Source of the DNA: Klebsiella michiganensis
GTDB lineage: Bacteria > Pseudomonadota > Gammaproteobacteria > Enterobacterales > Enterobacteriaceae
Direction: 5' to 3'
DNA: 64,000 nucleotides
NCBI GenBank assembly: GCA_000963575.1
Contig: CP011077.1
Span: 4,898,001-4,962,000 of the forward strand
Shown: one piece after another, positions 25,604-33,755 of the stretch
How positions within the stretch are numbered: position 1 is the first letter of the stretch
Layout of the letters: each line of letters starts with the position of its first letter
The notes under the pieces: generated by a model
The model's input: the letters and a program-made list of their open reading frames with translations, nothing else
Database searches by the model: none
What the model was told of the DNA's origin: nothing
Translations under genes and position numbers: made by a program

Positions 25604-26471
25604 TTGCAATACTCCTTATTCCTGCCTGGAAAGCATTGTCGCCATCGACCGCCTGGCTGCTAAAGCCAAGCTGGGATAAAGCCGCTTGATAGCGAGCACT
25701 AAGCGCCGGGTTGGCAACAATGGTGACAGGCTGCCCGACCGGACAGGCAAAGCGGCGCGTCATCGTCGCCACTTCACTGCCAATCAACAGCCCGGAAAGG
25801 AAATCGCTGACCTGCTCTCGCGGTAGCTGGCCCAGTACGTGAGCGGCACGCACCTCAAATAATTGCGGCAGCAGGTCGCCGGCATTGATCCCGCGATCGA
25901 GCCCGGCGTTAAACGCCTCAGGGCAGGCCTGTTGTTCCGGCAGACCGGTACCAATCAGAGAGTGTTGAAGCAGCAGGTGATGCAGTTCACCGGTCAATAC
26001 GGTGCGGAAATCAAGCACCGACTCTTCATCCGTCCGCACCCATTTGCAGTGGGTCCCGGGCATAATATAAAGCGGAGCAGGCTGCAGCGAGCGGGCACCC
26101 AGCAGCTGGGTCTCTTCGCCGCGCATCACGTTTTGGTTGTCTTCGCGCTGAACGCACAGGCCAGGGATGATCCACACCTGCTCAGCCACGGCGGTCATCT
26201 GCTCGCTGAAAGTGGAAAAACGAGCGGGGCAAGGCAGGTACGGGGCAATTTTCCAGCCGGCGTTACTGCCGACCATCCCGGCCATCAGCACCGGCGTTGG
26301 CGTTTCTCGCCAGCCGGCAACAATCTCACTAAACACCGCCGCCGGAGACCTGCCGCCCAGGCGCGTAACGCCTGAAGTACTTTTGCGGCTGTCGATGCAC
26401 ACTTCATCCTGGTAGAGCCAGGCGCGAAGGTTGGTCGATCCCCAGTCAATGGCGATGTAGCGAGATGTCAT
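25587..26471 (-). CDS. dgoK: 2-dehydro-3-deoxygalactonokinase DgoK
   Basis: A 294-residue kinase that phosphorylates KDGal with ATP. It matches E. coli DgoK: YIAIDWGSTNLRAWLY at the N-terminus (phosphate-binding loop of the actin-like ATPase fold), VMRGEETQLLGAR near 120, MPGTHCKWV near 145 and LSGLLIGSEVA near 225. The start codon overlaps the dgoR stop by four bases (ATGA). It is the counterpart of KdgK at 54.7 kb, which acts on the glucose-derived epimer. Confidence 0.96.
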   Translation of the reverse strand: MTSRYIAIDWGSTNLRAWLYQDEVCIDSRKSTSGVTRLGGRSPAAVFSEIVAGWRETPTPVLMAGMVGSNAGWKIAPYLPCPARFSTFSEQMTAVAEQVWIIPGLCVQREDNQNVMRGEETQLLGARSLQPAPLYIMPGTHCKWVRTDEESVLDFRTVLTGELHHLLLQHSLIGTGLPEQQACPEAFNAGLDRGINAGDLLPQLFEVRAAHVLGQLPREQVSDFLSGLLIGSEVATMTRRFACPVGQPVTIVANPALSARYQAALSQLGFSSQAVDGDNAFQAGIRSIANAVAN

Positions 26472-27157
26472 GTAATGTCCTTTAGTCGTTTAGTGGAGCT
26501 GGCGATCATGGTGAGCGCCGCCTGCTCCGCTGCCGCGCTGTCCTGATGACGGATCGCGTCATACAGCGCTTTATGTTCCTGAAGGGTTCTCGGCATATTG
26601 GCCTCATCGCCCATCCAGGTTCGCTCAAAAACGGCCCGCTGCAGGGAACTGATAGCAATGCTCAGCTGCTGCAGCACCGGGTTATGCACGGACTCCAGCA
26701 CCGCTTCGTGATAACGGATATCCGCCTCGTTAAACGCATCGCGGTTCTGGTTATTCGCCACCATATCGTTCAGAGCGCCTTCTATTCGGGCCAGGTCATT
26801 CGACGTAGCGCGCTCCGCAGCCCAGCGGGCAATGGCGGGTTCAACCAGATTTCGCACTTCACTCATCGCGGCGATGAGCCGCGGGTCGTAATCGTTCGCC
26901 AGCACCCACTGCAGTACCTCTGTATCGAGATAGTTCCACTGGTTACGGGGCTGAACGAACGCGCCGCGATAGCGTTTCATTTCAATGAGCCGCTTCGCCA
27001 TGAGCGAGCGAAACACTTCCCGGATGATGTTGCGCGAAGTTTCAAACTCTTCGCACAGATCGGCTTCTGCCGGTAATGCCGCCCCCGGCGCGTATTTACC
27101 ACTCACGATTTGCTGGCCCAGCGTGACGATGATGCGGTCGGTTTTATTGAGGGTCAT
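26468..27157 (-). CDS. dgoR: D-galactonate operon repressor DgoR (GntR/FadR)
   Basis: A 229-residue regulator. The winged helix at residues 1-75 includes LPAEADLCEEFETSRNIIREVFRSL, followed by an all-helical FCD ligand domain with metal-binding residues (DIRYHEAVLES near 150). The start is ATG 27157 after AAGGAA, matching the length of E. coli DgoR; an in-frame ATG at 27175 adds six residues. First gene of the operon, so it is autoregulated. Two FadR-type operators sit 110-141 bp upstream. Confidence 0.95.
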   Translation of the reverse strand: MTLNKTDRIIVTLGQQIVSGKYAPGAALPAEADLCEEFETSRNIIREVFRSLMAKRLIEMKRYRGAFVQPRNQWNYLDTEVLQWVLANDYDPRLIAAMSEVRNLVEPAIARWAAERATSNDLARIEGALNDMVANNQNRDAFNEADIRYHEAVLESVHNPVLQQLSIAISSLQRAVFERTWMGDEANMPRTLQEHKALYDAIRHQDSAAAEQAALTMIASSTKRLKDIT

Positions 27158-27266
27158 GACGGGTTCCTTGTTCACAAAGTCTTACCCGCTACTTTACCGC
27201 TCCCGCTGAATTTCACCGCATTTTTGAAGTACAAATGTGAGACCAGCTGCCGTTTCATTGCGCCCA

Positions 27267-27298
27267 ATGTAGTACAATATATTCATGTTGTACTACAA
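27267..27298. promoter_or_regulatory. Tandem FadR-type operators upstream of dgoR
   Basis: ATGTAGTACAA (27267-27277) and TTGTACTACAA (27288-27298) both fit the FadR-subfamily consensus TnGTnnnACnA, the first with one mismatch. Their centres are 21 bp apart, two helical turns. Together GTAGTACAA and TTGTACTAC also form a perfect 9-bp inverted repeat. E. coli dgo is known to be repressed by DgoR through inverted repeats here. Confidence 0.78.
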
Positions 27299-27335
27299 TA
27301 TGGATCACATATTAGGCAACTGATGAGCAAAAGGA

Positions 27336-27363
27336 TAAAAAAAAGCCCCGGCAGAGCCAGGGC
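27336..27363 (-). terminator. Rho-independent terminator of yidA
   Basis: On the minus strand GCCCTGGC-TCT-GCCGGGGC is followed by eight T residues; one G-U pair in the stem. It lies 22 bp after the yidA stop. Confidence 0.88.
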
Positions 27364-27384
27364 AGCAGGAGAGAGTGCAAGAGG

Positions 27385-28197
27385 TTAGTTCAGCACAAAC
27401 TTCTCGATAGCGTAGGCGACGCCGTCCTCCAGGTTGGATTTGGTGACAAAGTTGCTGACTTCTTTCACTTTGTCGATAGCGTTGTCCATTGCCACACCCA
27501 TGCCCGCATATTCCAGCATCGCAATGTCGTTTTCCTGATCGCCAATGGTCATCACTTCTTCAGGCTTAATGCCCAGCTTTTCCGCCAGCGACTTCACGCC
27601 GGTGCCTTTGTTAACGCGCTTGTCGAGAATTTCCAGGAAATAAGGCGAGCTTTTCAGCAGCGTGTAGCGCTCAAAAACTTCAGCAGGAATTTTGGCGATG
27701 GCCTTGTCGAGAATAGCTGGCTCGTCAATCATCATGACCTTCAGGAACTCGCCGTTTTTATCCATGTTTTCCGCTTCGCAGAACATCAGCGGAATGCTGG
27801 CGATAAAGGATTCATGCACCGTGTAATAGCTGATATCGCGGTTGGCTGTGTACAGGGTGTGGCGATCGAGCGCGTGGAAGTGCGAGCCCACTTCCCGGGA
27901 CAGGTTTTCCAGGTAGCGATAGTCGTCATAGCTCAGTGCCGTCTGGGCAACCGTGCTGCCGTCGCTCGCCTTCTGCACCAGCGCCCCGTTATAGGTGATG
28001 CAGTAGTCGCCGGGCTTATCCATATGCAACTCACGCAGGTAGCTTTCAACGCCAGCAAACGGACGGCCGGTACAGATAACGACGTTCACGCCGCGCTCGC
28101 GTGCCGCCGCAACGGCCTGCTTTACCGCCTGGGAAATGGTGTGGTCTGGCAGCAGCAGCGTGCCATCCATATCAATTGCAATCAGTTTTATGGCCAT
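27385..28197 (-). CDS. yidA: Sugar phosphatase YidA (HAD, Cof subfamily)
   Basis: A 270-residue cytoplasmic phosphatase of broad sugar-phosphate range. The catalytic aspartates are Asp9 and Asp11 in AIDMDGTLL; motif II is VICTGRPF near 42, motif III Lys is in the VKSLAEKLG region near 197, and motif IV is TIGDQENDIAML near 219. The start is ATG 28197, the conserved MAIKLIAID; the frame extends upstream to 28335 without support. It sits in the conserved yidA-yidB-gyrB order. Confidence 0.95.
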   Translation of the reverse strand: MAIKLIAIDMDGTLLLPDHTISQAVKQAVAAARERGVNVVICTGRPFAGVESYLRELHMDKPGDYCITYNGALVQKASDGSTVAQTALSYDDYRYLENLSREVGSHFHALDRHTLYTANRDISYYTVHESFIASIPLMFCEAENMDKNGEFLKVMMIDEPAILDKAIAKIPAEVFERYTLLKSSPYFLEILDKRVNKGTGVKSLAEKLGIKPEEVMTIGDQENDIAMLEYAGMGVAMDNAIDKVKEVSNFVTKSNLEDGVAYAIEKFVLN

Positions 28198-28322
28198 GGG
28201 ATCTTCAGAGGTAATGGATTTATCCCATGCTAACGCGATTCCGCTCAAAAAACAGCAGCAAACGGCGGGGAAAAGGGGGATTAGAGTCGACGGGCAAACT
28301 CCTCTTTTCAGCGAGGAGGAAC

Positions 28323-28344
28323 GCCCCGGCACCATTGCCGGGGC
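28323..28344 (-). promoter_or_regulatory. GC hairpin between yidB and yidA
   Basis: GCCCCGGC and GCCGGGGC form a perfect 8-bp stem with a 6-base loop, 13 bp after the yidB stop. No U-run follows on the minus strand, so it is a weak terminator or an mRNA 3'-end block. Confidence 0.5.
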
Positions 28345-28356
28345 CAGTACAGAAAA

Positions 28357-28755
28357 TTAGCTGAAAAGCTTACCTTTCAGCAAGTTAACACCCGCGCTTA
28401 GCAGGTCATTATGGGCTTCCGGCGTCACTTCGCCGTTTGGCGACAGCGCGTCTATCACCTTCGGCAGATATTCCGCCAGTAAAGCGGAAGCCGAGCCGGT
28501 GTCCACGCCCAGCTTTTCCCCCAGCGCCGCAACGGACGGCGAACCCAATGCCTGGGTTATCTGGTCGCCGCTCAGGGACTGGTTTGTACTATTGCTGCTG
28601 AGCCACGAGGAAACAATTTCGCTTAAGCCGCCCTGACGCAGCTTGTCCAACAGCGCCTGAATCCCGCCCTGCTGCTCAACCCAACTTAGAATGGCCTGAT
28701 ATTTACCGGCGTCGCCGTTCAGCAGCGAGCCCGCAACCTGATCAAAAAGTCCCAT
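28357..28755 (-). CDS. yidB: DUF937 protein YidB
   Basis: A 132-residue small protein matching E. coli YidB: MGLFDQVAGSLLNGDAGKYQ at the start, then repeated helices with LSGDQITQALGSPSVAALGEKLG and the tail VNLLKGKLFS. ATG 28755 is preceded by GAGGGA; the frame continues upstream to 28905 through hydrophobic sequence that is not conserved. No enzyme motif can be seen and the function is unknown. Confidence 0.92.
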   Translation of the reverse strand: MGLFDQVAGSLLNGDAGKYQAILSWVEQQGGIQALLDKLRQGGLSEIVSSWLSSNSTNQSLSGDQITQALGSPSVAALGEKLGVDTGSASALLAEYLPKVIDALSPNGEVTPEAHNDLLSAGVNLLKGKLFS

Positions 28756-28807
28756 GGGGTTTCCCTCTGTGATGTAGAAATTCGACAACGCAAAGTATAG
28801 CGCCCAT

Positions 28808-28835
28808 AAAAAAAGCCGTGCTAAAAGCACGGCTC
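28808..28835 (-). terminator. Terminator hairpin, second copy downstream of gyrB
   Basis: On the minus strand GAGCCGTGC-TTTT-AGCACGGCTTTTTTT. A 25-nt identical copy lies at 28941-28965. Confidence 0.85.
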
Positions 28836-28896
28836 CATCACGATGGTGATACAAACATATTGATGCGATACCAGAGAGCATCAAAAAATAAACCAG

Positions 28897-28918
28897 GAAA
28901 ATCAATTTATTGATTTTC
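28897..28918. promoter_or_regulatory. AT-rich perfect inverted repeat between the two terminators
   Basis: GAAAATCAA-TTTA-TTGATTTTC, a perfect 9-bp stem with a 4-base loop. It lies between the duplicated gyrB terminators and upstream of yidB. It may be an operator or part of the yidB promoter region; no known site matches it. Confidence 0.4.
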
Positions 28919-28937
28919 GAGTGCTAACCACAAAGAA

Positions 28938-28965
28938 GGAAAAAGCCGTGCTAAAAGCACGGCTC
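28938..28965 (-). terminator. Rho-independent terminator of gyrB
   Basis: On the minus strand GAGCCGTGC-TTTT-AGCACGGCTTTTTCC, starting 22 bp after the gyrB stop. The hairpin is repeated exactly 130 bp further on. Confidence 0.9.
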
Positions 28966-28986
28966 TTCAGTCTGGCTGGGCTTGCC

Positions 28987-31401
28987 TTAGATATCGATGT
29001 TCGCCGCTTTCAGGGCGTTCTCTTCGATAAATGCACGACGTGGTTCAACCGCGTCGCCCATCAGGGTGGTAAACAGCTGGTCGGCAGCAATCGCGTCTTT
29101 AACGGTAACGCGCAGCATGCGGCGGCTGTCCGGATCCATGGTGGTTTCCCACAGCTGCTCCGGGTTCATCTCGCCCAGACCTTTATAACGCTGGATAGCC
29201 AGGCCACGACGGGACTCTTTCTGCAGCCACTCCAGCGCCTGTTCGAAGCTGGTTACCGGCTGACGGCGCTCGCCGCGTTCGATAAACGCATCTTCCTCAA
29301 TCAGGCCACGCAGCTTCTCACCCAGTGTGCAAAGACGGCCATATTCGCCCCCTTCAACAAACTCTTTTTCCAGCACGTAGTCGGTGTCCACGCCGTGAGT
29401 ACGCACGCGTACAATCGGCTCAAACACGTTCAGCTCGCTGTTGTGGTGAATATCGTATTTCCAGGTGCTGCCGTGCTGCTCTTTTTCGTTCAGCGTCGCG
29501 GTCAGCGCAGAAATCCACTGCGTCACTTTCGCTTCATCGGCCAGGTCGGACGCCTGCAGCGTTGGGTGATACACCAGGTTGTTCAGCAGGTTGCGCGGGT
29601 AACGGCGCTCCATGCGGCCAATCATTTTCTGCGCGGCGTTGTATTCCGCCACCAGCTTCTCAAGCGGCTCACCGGCCAGAGCAGGCGCACTGGCATTGGC
29701 GTGCAGGGTCGCACCTTCAAGAGCGATAGAGATCTGGTACTGATCCATCGCTTCATCGTCTTTGATGTACTGTTCCTGTTTGCCTTTCTTCACTTTGTAC
29801 AGCGGGGGCTGTGCAATGTAGACGTGGCCACGTTCAACGATTTCCGGCATCTGACGGTAGAAGAAGGTCAACAGCAGCGTACGAATGTGGGAGCCGTCGA
29901 CGTCCGCATCGGTCATGATGATGATGCTGTGGTAGCGCAGCTTGTCCGGGTTGTATTCGTCACGGCCAATGCCGCAGCCCAGCGCGGTAATAAGCGTTGC
30001 CACTTCCTGAGAGGAAAGCATCTTGTCGAAGCGCGCCTTCTCAACGTTGAGGATTTTCCCCTTCAACGGCAGGATCGCCTGGTTCTTACGGTTACGCCCC
30101 TGTTTTGCAGAGCCGCCCGCAGAGTCCCCTTCCACAAGGTACAGTTCAGACAGCGCCGGGTCGCGTTCCTGGCAGTCCGCCAGCTTGCCCGGCAGGCCAG
30201 CCAGATCCAACGCACCTTTACGGCGGGTCATTTCACGCGCACGACGTGCAGCTTCACGCGCACGCGCCGCATCAATAATTTTGCCCACGACGATTTTCGC
30301 GTCAGACGGGTTTTCCAGCAGGTATTCGGCCAGCAGTTCGTTCATCTGCTGCTCAACCGCGGATTTCACTTCCGAAGAAACCAGTTTGTCTTTGGTCTGA
30401 GAAGAGAACTTCGGATCCGGCACTTTCACGGACACTACGGCAATCAGGCCTTCACGCGCATCGTCACCGGTGGCGCTGACTTTGGCTTTTTTGCTGTAGC
30501 CTTCTTTGTCCATGTAGGCGTTCAGGGTACGGGTCATCGCCGCACGGAAGCCCGCAAGGTGAGTACCGCCATCGCGCTGAGGAATGTTGTTGGTGAAGCA
30601 GTAGATGTTTTCCTGGAAACCGTCGTTCCACTGCAGCGCCACTTCCACGCCGATGCCGTCTTTTTCAGTGCTGAAATAGAACACGTTCGGGTGAATCGGG
30701 GTTTTGTTCTTGTTGAGGTATTCAACAAACGCCTTGATACCACCTTCGTAGTGGAAGTGGTCCTGTTTGCCGTCGCGCTTGTCGACCAGGCGGATAGACA
30801 CGCCGGAGTTCAGGAACGACAGCTCGCGCAGGCGCTTAGCCAGGATTTCGTATTCGAATTCGGTGACGTTGGTAAAGGTTTCATGGCTCGGCCAGAAGCG
30901 AACCTGAGTCCCGGTGACATCGGCATCACCGGTCACAGCCAGCGGGGCCTGCGGCTCACCGTGGATGTAGGTTTGCTGGTGCACTTTACCTTCGCGGCGA
31001 ATCACCAGCTCCAGCTTCTGAGACAGGGCGTTAACCACCGAGACGCCTACGCCGTGCAGGCCGCCGGACACCTTGTAGGAGTTATCATCGAACTTCCCGC
31101 CGGCGTGCAGTACGGTCATGATAACCTGCGCCGCAGAGACCCCCTCTTCCGGGTGAATACCGGTCGGGATGCCGCGGCCATCATCGGTTACCGAGACGGA
31201 GTTATCCGCGTGGATAGTGACCACGATGTCTTTACAGTGGCCCGCGAGCGCTTCGTCGATAGCGTTATCCACGACCTCAAATACCATGTGGTGCAGACCG
31301 GTGCCGTCATCCGTATCGCCGATATACATGCCCGGGCGCTTACGTACCGCATCCAGCCCCTTAAGGACTTTGATACTGGAGGAGTCATAAGAATTCGACA
31401 T
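28987..31401 (-). CDS. gyrB: DNA gyrase subunit B
   Basis: An 804-residue subunit, the same length as E. coli GyrB, that with GyrA introduces negative supercoils. The GHKL ATPase domain is N-terminal (VVDNAIDEALAGH near 40, DDGRGIPTGIHPEEG near 73, GGLHGVGVSVVNAL near 115). The TOPRIM domain shows EGDSAGGSAKQGR near 424 and TDADVDGSHIRTL near 497; Asp426 and Lys447 in the quinolone region look wild type. The C-terminus IQRYKGLGEMNPEQLWETTM binds GyrA. ATG 31401 is the conserved start; a TTG lies one codon upstream. Last gene of the dnaA-dnaN-recF-gyrB row. Confidence 0.99.
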   Translation of the reverse strand: MSNSYDSSSIKVLKGLDAVRKRPGMYIGDTDDGTGLHHMVFEVVDNAIDEALAGHCKDIVVTIHADNSVSVTDDGRGIPTGIHPEEGVSAAQVIMTVLHAGGKFDDNSYKVSGGLHGVGVSVVNALSQKLELVIRREGKVHQQTYIHGEPQAPLAVTGDADVTGTQVRFWPSHETFTNVTEFEYEILAKRLRELSFLNSGVSIRLVDKRDGKQDHFHYEGGIKAFVEYLNKNKTPIHPNVFYFSTEKDGIGVEVALQWNDGFQENIYCFTNNIPQRDGGTHLAGFRAAMTRTLNAYMDKEGYSKKAKVSATGDDAREGLIAVVSVKVPDPKFSSQTKDKLVSSEVKSAVEQQMNELLAEYLLENPSDAKIVVGKIIDAARAREAARRAREMTRRKGALDLAGLPGKLADCQERDPALSELYLVEGDSAGGSAKQGRNRKNQAILPLKGKILNVEKARFDKMLSSQEVATLITALGCGIGRDEYNPDKLRYHSIIIMTDADVDGSHIRTLLLTFFYRQMPEIVERGHVYIAQPPLYKVKKGKQEQYIKDDEAMDQYQISIALEGATLHANASAPALAGEPLEKLVAEYNAAQKMIGRMERRYPRNLLNNLVYHPTLQASDLADEAKVTQWISALTATLNEKEQHGSTWKYDIHHNSELNVFEPIVRVRTHGVDTDYVLEKEFVEGGEYGRLCTLGEKLRGLIEEDAFIERGERRQPVTSFEQALEWLQKESRRGLAIQRYKGLGEMNPEQLWETTMDPDSRRMLRVTVKDAIAADQLFTTLMGDAVEPRRAFIEENALKAANIDI

Positions 31402-31429
31402 CAACGTTTCTCGCTCATTTAATCTTGGG

Positions 31430-32503
31430 TTAATCCGCTATTTTACCCTGATCCACGGCGAACATCTTTGAATTTTTGTCCGCCATATCCATCACATGTT
31501 CGGCGCTGATCGCGCTAACAAAAACTTGTGACTCCGTGGCCTTTAACCGGCTGGCCAACAGGCCGCGCCTGGCATCATCCAGTTCAGAGGCAAAATCATC
31601 AATCAGATACAGGCAACGCCGCCCGTTCTGCCGGGTGAGAAACTCACCCTGCGCCAGTCGTAAGGCGCACATCAGTAATTTAAGCTGCCCGCGCGAGAGC
31701 GTGTCTTCGACCGGCGCCCCGTCGGCACGGATACGAAAATCCGCTTTATGCGGGCCGTGCGCAGTATAGGTCAGCATCCGGTCGCGTTCGAAATTGCGCT
31801 CCAGCACTTCGCTATAGTCGCTCTCTTTCTCCCAGCCGCGCTGGAAGGAGAAGCTAAGGGCAAATTCCGGTAAAAACTGTGCGCAGGTATCCGCCATATC
31901 TTCCGCAATGGCGGCGCTGTAATCGGCGCGCCAGCGGCTGATTTGCTCTGCCAGCGGAATCAGCTCCTGATCCCACGGGCGCAGCTGCGCGTAGCGTGTC
32001 ACCTGGCGCAACGCGGCGTTACGTTGCTTCAGCAGGCGTTTGAGGTTACTCCAGGCCACAAAAAAGCCGGGTTCATTGTGAAAGCAGCCCCAATCAAGGA
32101 AAGCTCTACGGTATTTGGGGCCGCCGCCCAGCAAAGTAAACCCCTCCGGGGTAATCAGCTGCATCGGCATCATCATCGCCAGTTCGGCGATTTTGTGGCC
32201 GTCGCTGCCGTCAATACGCACTTTGCTGTCGCCGGTACGGTCTTTGGTCAGGCCGATAGCGGTTTCCCTTTCACCGTCCTGAAGCCGCCCGTGCAAGACA
32301 AAAGCGTCCTGCTCATGACGGATCACGCGTTCAATTTTCAGGCTGCGAAAAGCGCGACCGTGCCCGAGGGTATAAATCGCCTCAAGCACGCTGGTTTTGC
32401 CGCTACCGTTAGCACCAACCAGAAAATTAAAGCCAGGAGAAAGAGCGAGATCCGCGTTTTCGATGTTGCGAAAGTCTTTAATCAGTAGGCGCGTCAGTGA
32501 CAT
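31430..32503 (-). CDS. recF: DNA replication and repair protein RecF
   Basis: A 357-residue SMC-like ATPase that helps RecO and RecR load RecA at single-strand gaps. Walker A is GANGSGKT at residues 30-37; the signature LSRGQLKLLMCAL is near 270 and Walker B CLYLIDDFASELD near 300. It is almost identical to E. coli RecF. Unlike E. coli, where dnaN and recF abut, 147 bp of structured sequence separates it from dnaN here. Confidence 0.98.
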   Translation of the reverse strand: MSLTRLLIKDFRNIENADLALSPGFNFLVGANGSGKTSVLEAIYTLGHGRAFRSLKIERVIRHEQDAFVLHGRLQDGERETAIGLTKDRTGDSKVRIDGSDGHKIAELAMMMPMQLITPEGFTLLGGGPKYRRAFLDWGCFHNEPGFFVAWSNLKRLLKQRNAALRQVTRYAQLRPWDQELIPLAEQISRWRADYSAAIAEDMADTCAQFLPEFALSFSFQRGWEKESDYSEVLERNFERDRMLTYTAHGPHKADFRIRADGAPVEDTLSRGQLKLLMCALRLAQGEFLTRQNGRRCLYLIDDFASELDDARRGLLASRLKATESQVFVSAISAEHVMDMADKNSKMFAVDQGKIAD

Positions 32504-32650
32504 ATATCAGAGCATCTTTTCAGGGGCGTAGGTGTCGCAGCCAGTTCGTTTATCGCCAGCGCACAGAAAGCGGAGCGTACACGAAGTACGTGAGCATTTC
32601 GAGCACTGCCGGGAGACGAAATGGCAAGTAAACCAGCCCCTTTTCAAGCG
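32504..32650. repeat. Structured 147-bp spacer between dnaN and recF, possible intergenic repeat
   Basis: No gene is visible. The stretch contains a CGTAC-ACGAA-GTACG hairpin (32576-32590) and CATTTCG ... CGAAATG (32595-32601 and 32617-32623), and the outer parts TTTTCAGGGGC and GCCCCTTTTCA roughly mirror each other at the GGGGC/GCCCC core. It looks like a small palindromic intergenic element inserted between two normally abutting genes. Confidence 0.45.
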
Positions 32651-33751
32651 CTATAAACGCATCGGCATAACAACATAGGCCGCCGCCTGACTCGCCGCGT
32701 CTTCAATCTGCACGCTAGAAACGGAGTCGGTCAGCAGAATGCGGACGTTCTCGCACTTCAGGGCGTTCAGCACGTCCAGCACGTAGCTGACGTTGAAGCC
32801 GATTTCCATCTCGGTACCGTCGTAGGAAACGTCCAGAATCTCTTCTGCCTCTTCCTGCTCCGGGTTGTTTGCCGTGATTTTCAGCTGATTTTCGCTGACG
32901 AACAGGCGCACGCCGCGGAATTTCTCGTTCGACAAGATAGCCGCGCGGGCAAACGCCTGCTTCAGCAGGTCACAGCCCGCATCCAGGTGTTTATCCGGGT
33001 TTTTCGGCAGCACGCGACGGTAGTCCGGGAAGCGGCCATCCACCAGCTTGGAGGTAAAGATGAAGTCACCGACGTGAGCGCGAATGTTGTTGCTGCCGAT
33101 TTGCACGCGCAGCGGAGTTTCACCGCCGTCGAGCATACGCATCAGCTCAATCACGCCCTTACGCGGCACGATAACCGAATGATTTGGCAAAGGCTGGCCA
33201 ACCGGCATTGAACAGACCGCCAGGCGGTGGCCGTCCGTTGCAACGGTACGCAGATCTTCGCCTTCGGTTTCGAACAGCATGCCGTTCAGGTAATAACGAA
33301 CGTCCTGATGCGCCATAGAGAACTGCGTGGCTTCGATCAGGCGCTTCATGGTCGCCTGCGGCAGGGTAAATTCTACCTCGCTCTGCCAGTCGTCCAGGTT
33401 AGGGAAGTCCGCCGCCGGCAGAGTGGAAAGCGAGAAGCGGCTACGCCCGGAGCGCACCAGCATGCGGTCGCCCTCCAGCTGTACCGCAATTTCAGCCCCT
33501 TCCGGCAGACCACGACAGATATCGAAGAATTTACGTGCCGGTACGGTCGTAGCCCCAGGTTCATGAGGCTGTACCAGCGCCACGCGCGCCACCATCTCCA
33601 TTTCCAGATCGGTACCGGTTAAAGAGAGTGCACCTTCAGCCACCTGCAGCAGCAGGTTACCCAGGATAGGCAGAGTCGGGCGGCCTCCGAGGGGGCCACT
33701 TACCTGCTGCAGCGGTTTTAATAAATGTTCACGTTCAACGGTAAATTTCAT
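32651..33751 (-). CDS. dnaN: DNA polymerase III beta sliding clamp
   Basis: A 366-residue clamp subunit, same length as in E. coli, that dimerises around DNA and tethers the polymerase. Three repeated clamp domains cover about residues 1-120, 125-245 and 246-366. The start reads MKFTVEREHLLKPLQQVSGPL and the terminus AAYVVMPMRL is part of the protein-binding pocket. Its ATG lies only four bases after the dnaA stop, so it is co-transcribed with dnaA. Confidence 0.99.
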   Translation of the reverse strand: MKFTVEREHLLKPLQQVSGPLGGRPTLPILGNLLLQVAEGALSLTGTDLEMEMVARVALVQPHEPGATTVPARKFFDICRGLPEGAEIAVQLEGDRMLVRSGRSRFSLSTLPAADFPNLDDWQSEVEFTLPQATMKRLIEATQFSMAHQDVRYYLNGMLFETEGEDLRTVATDGHRLAVCSMPVGQPLPNHSVIVPRKGVIELMRMLDGGETPLRVQIGSNNIRAHVGDFIFTSKLVDGRFPDYRRVLPKNPDKHLDAGCDLLKQAFARAAILSNEKFRGVRLFVSENQLKITANNPEQEEAEEILDVSYDGTEMEIGFNVSYVLDVLNALKCENVRILLTDSVSSVQIEDAASQAAAYVVMPMRL

Positions 33752-33755
33752 AGCG

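Noticed and set aside
28921..31422. An 833-codon open frame on the plus strand opposite gyrB
   Set aside because: It is the exact antisense of gyrB, which matches GyrB over its whole length. Long antisense frames arise from the codon use of high-GC core genes; the product is rich in His, Arg, Val and Phe with no domain and no ribosome-binding site.
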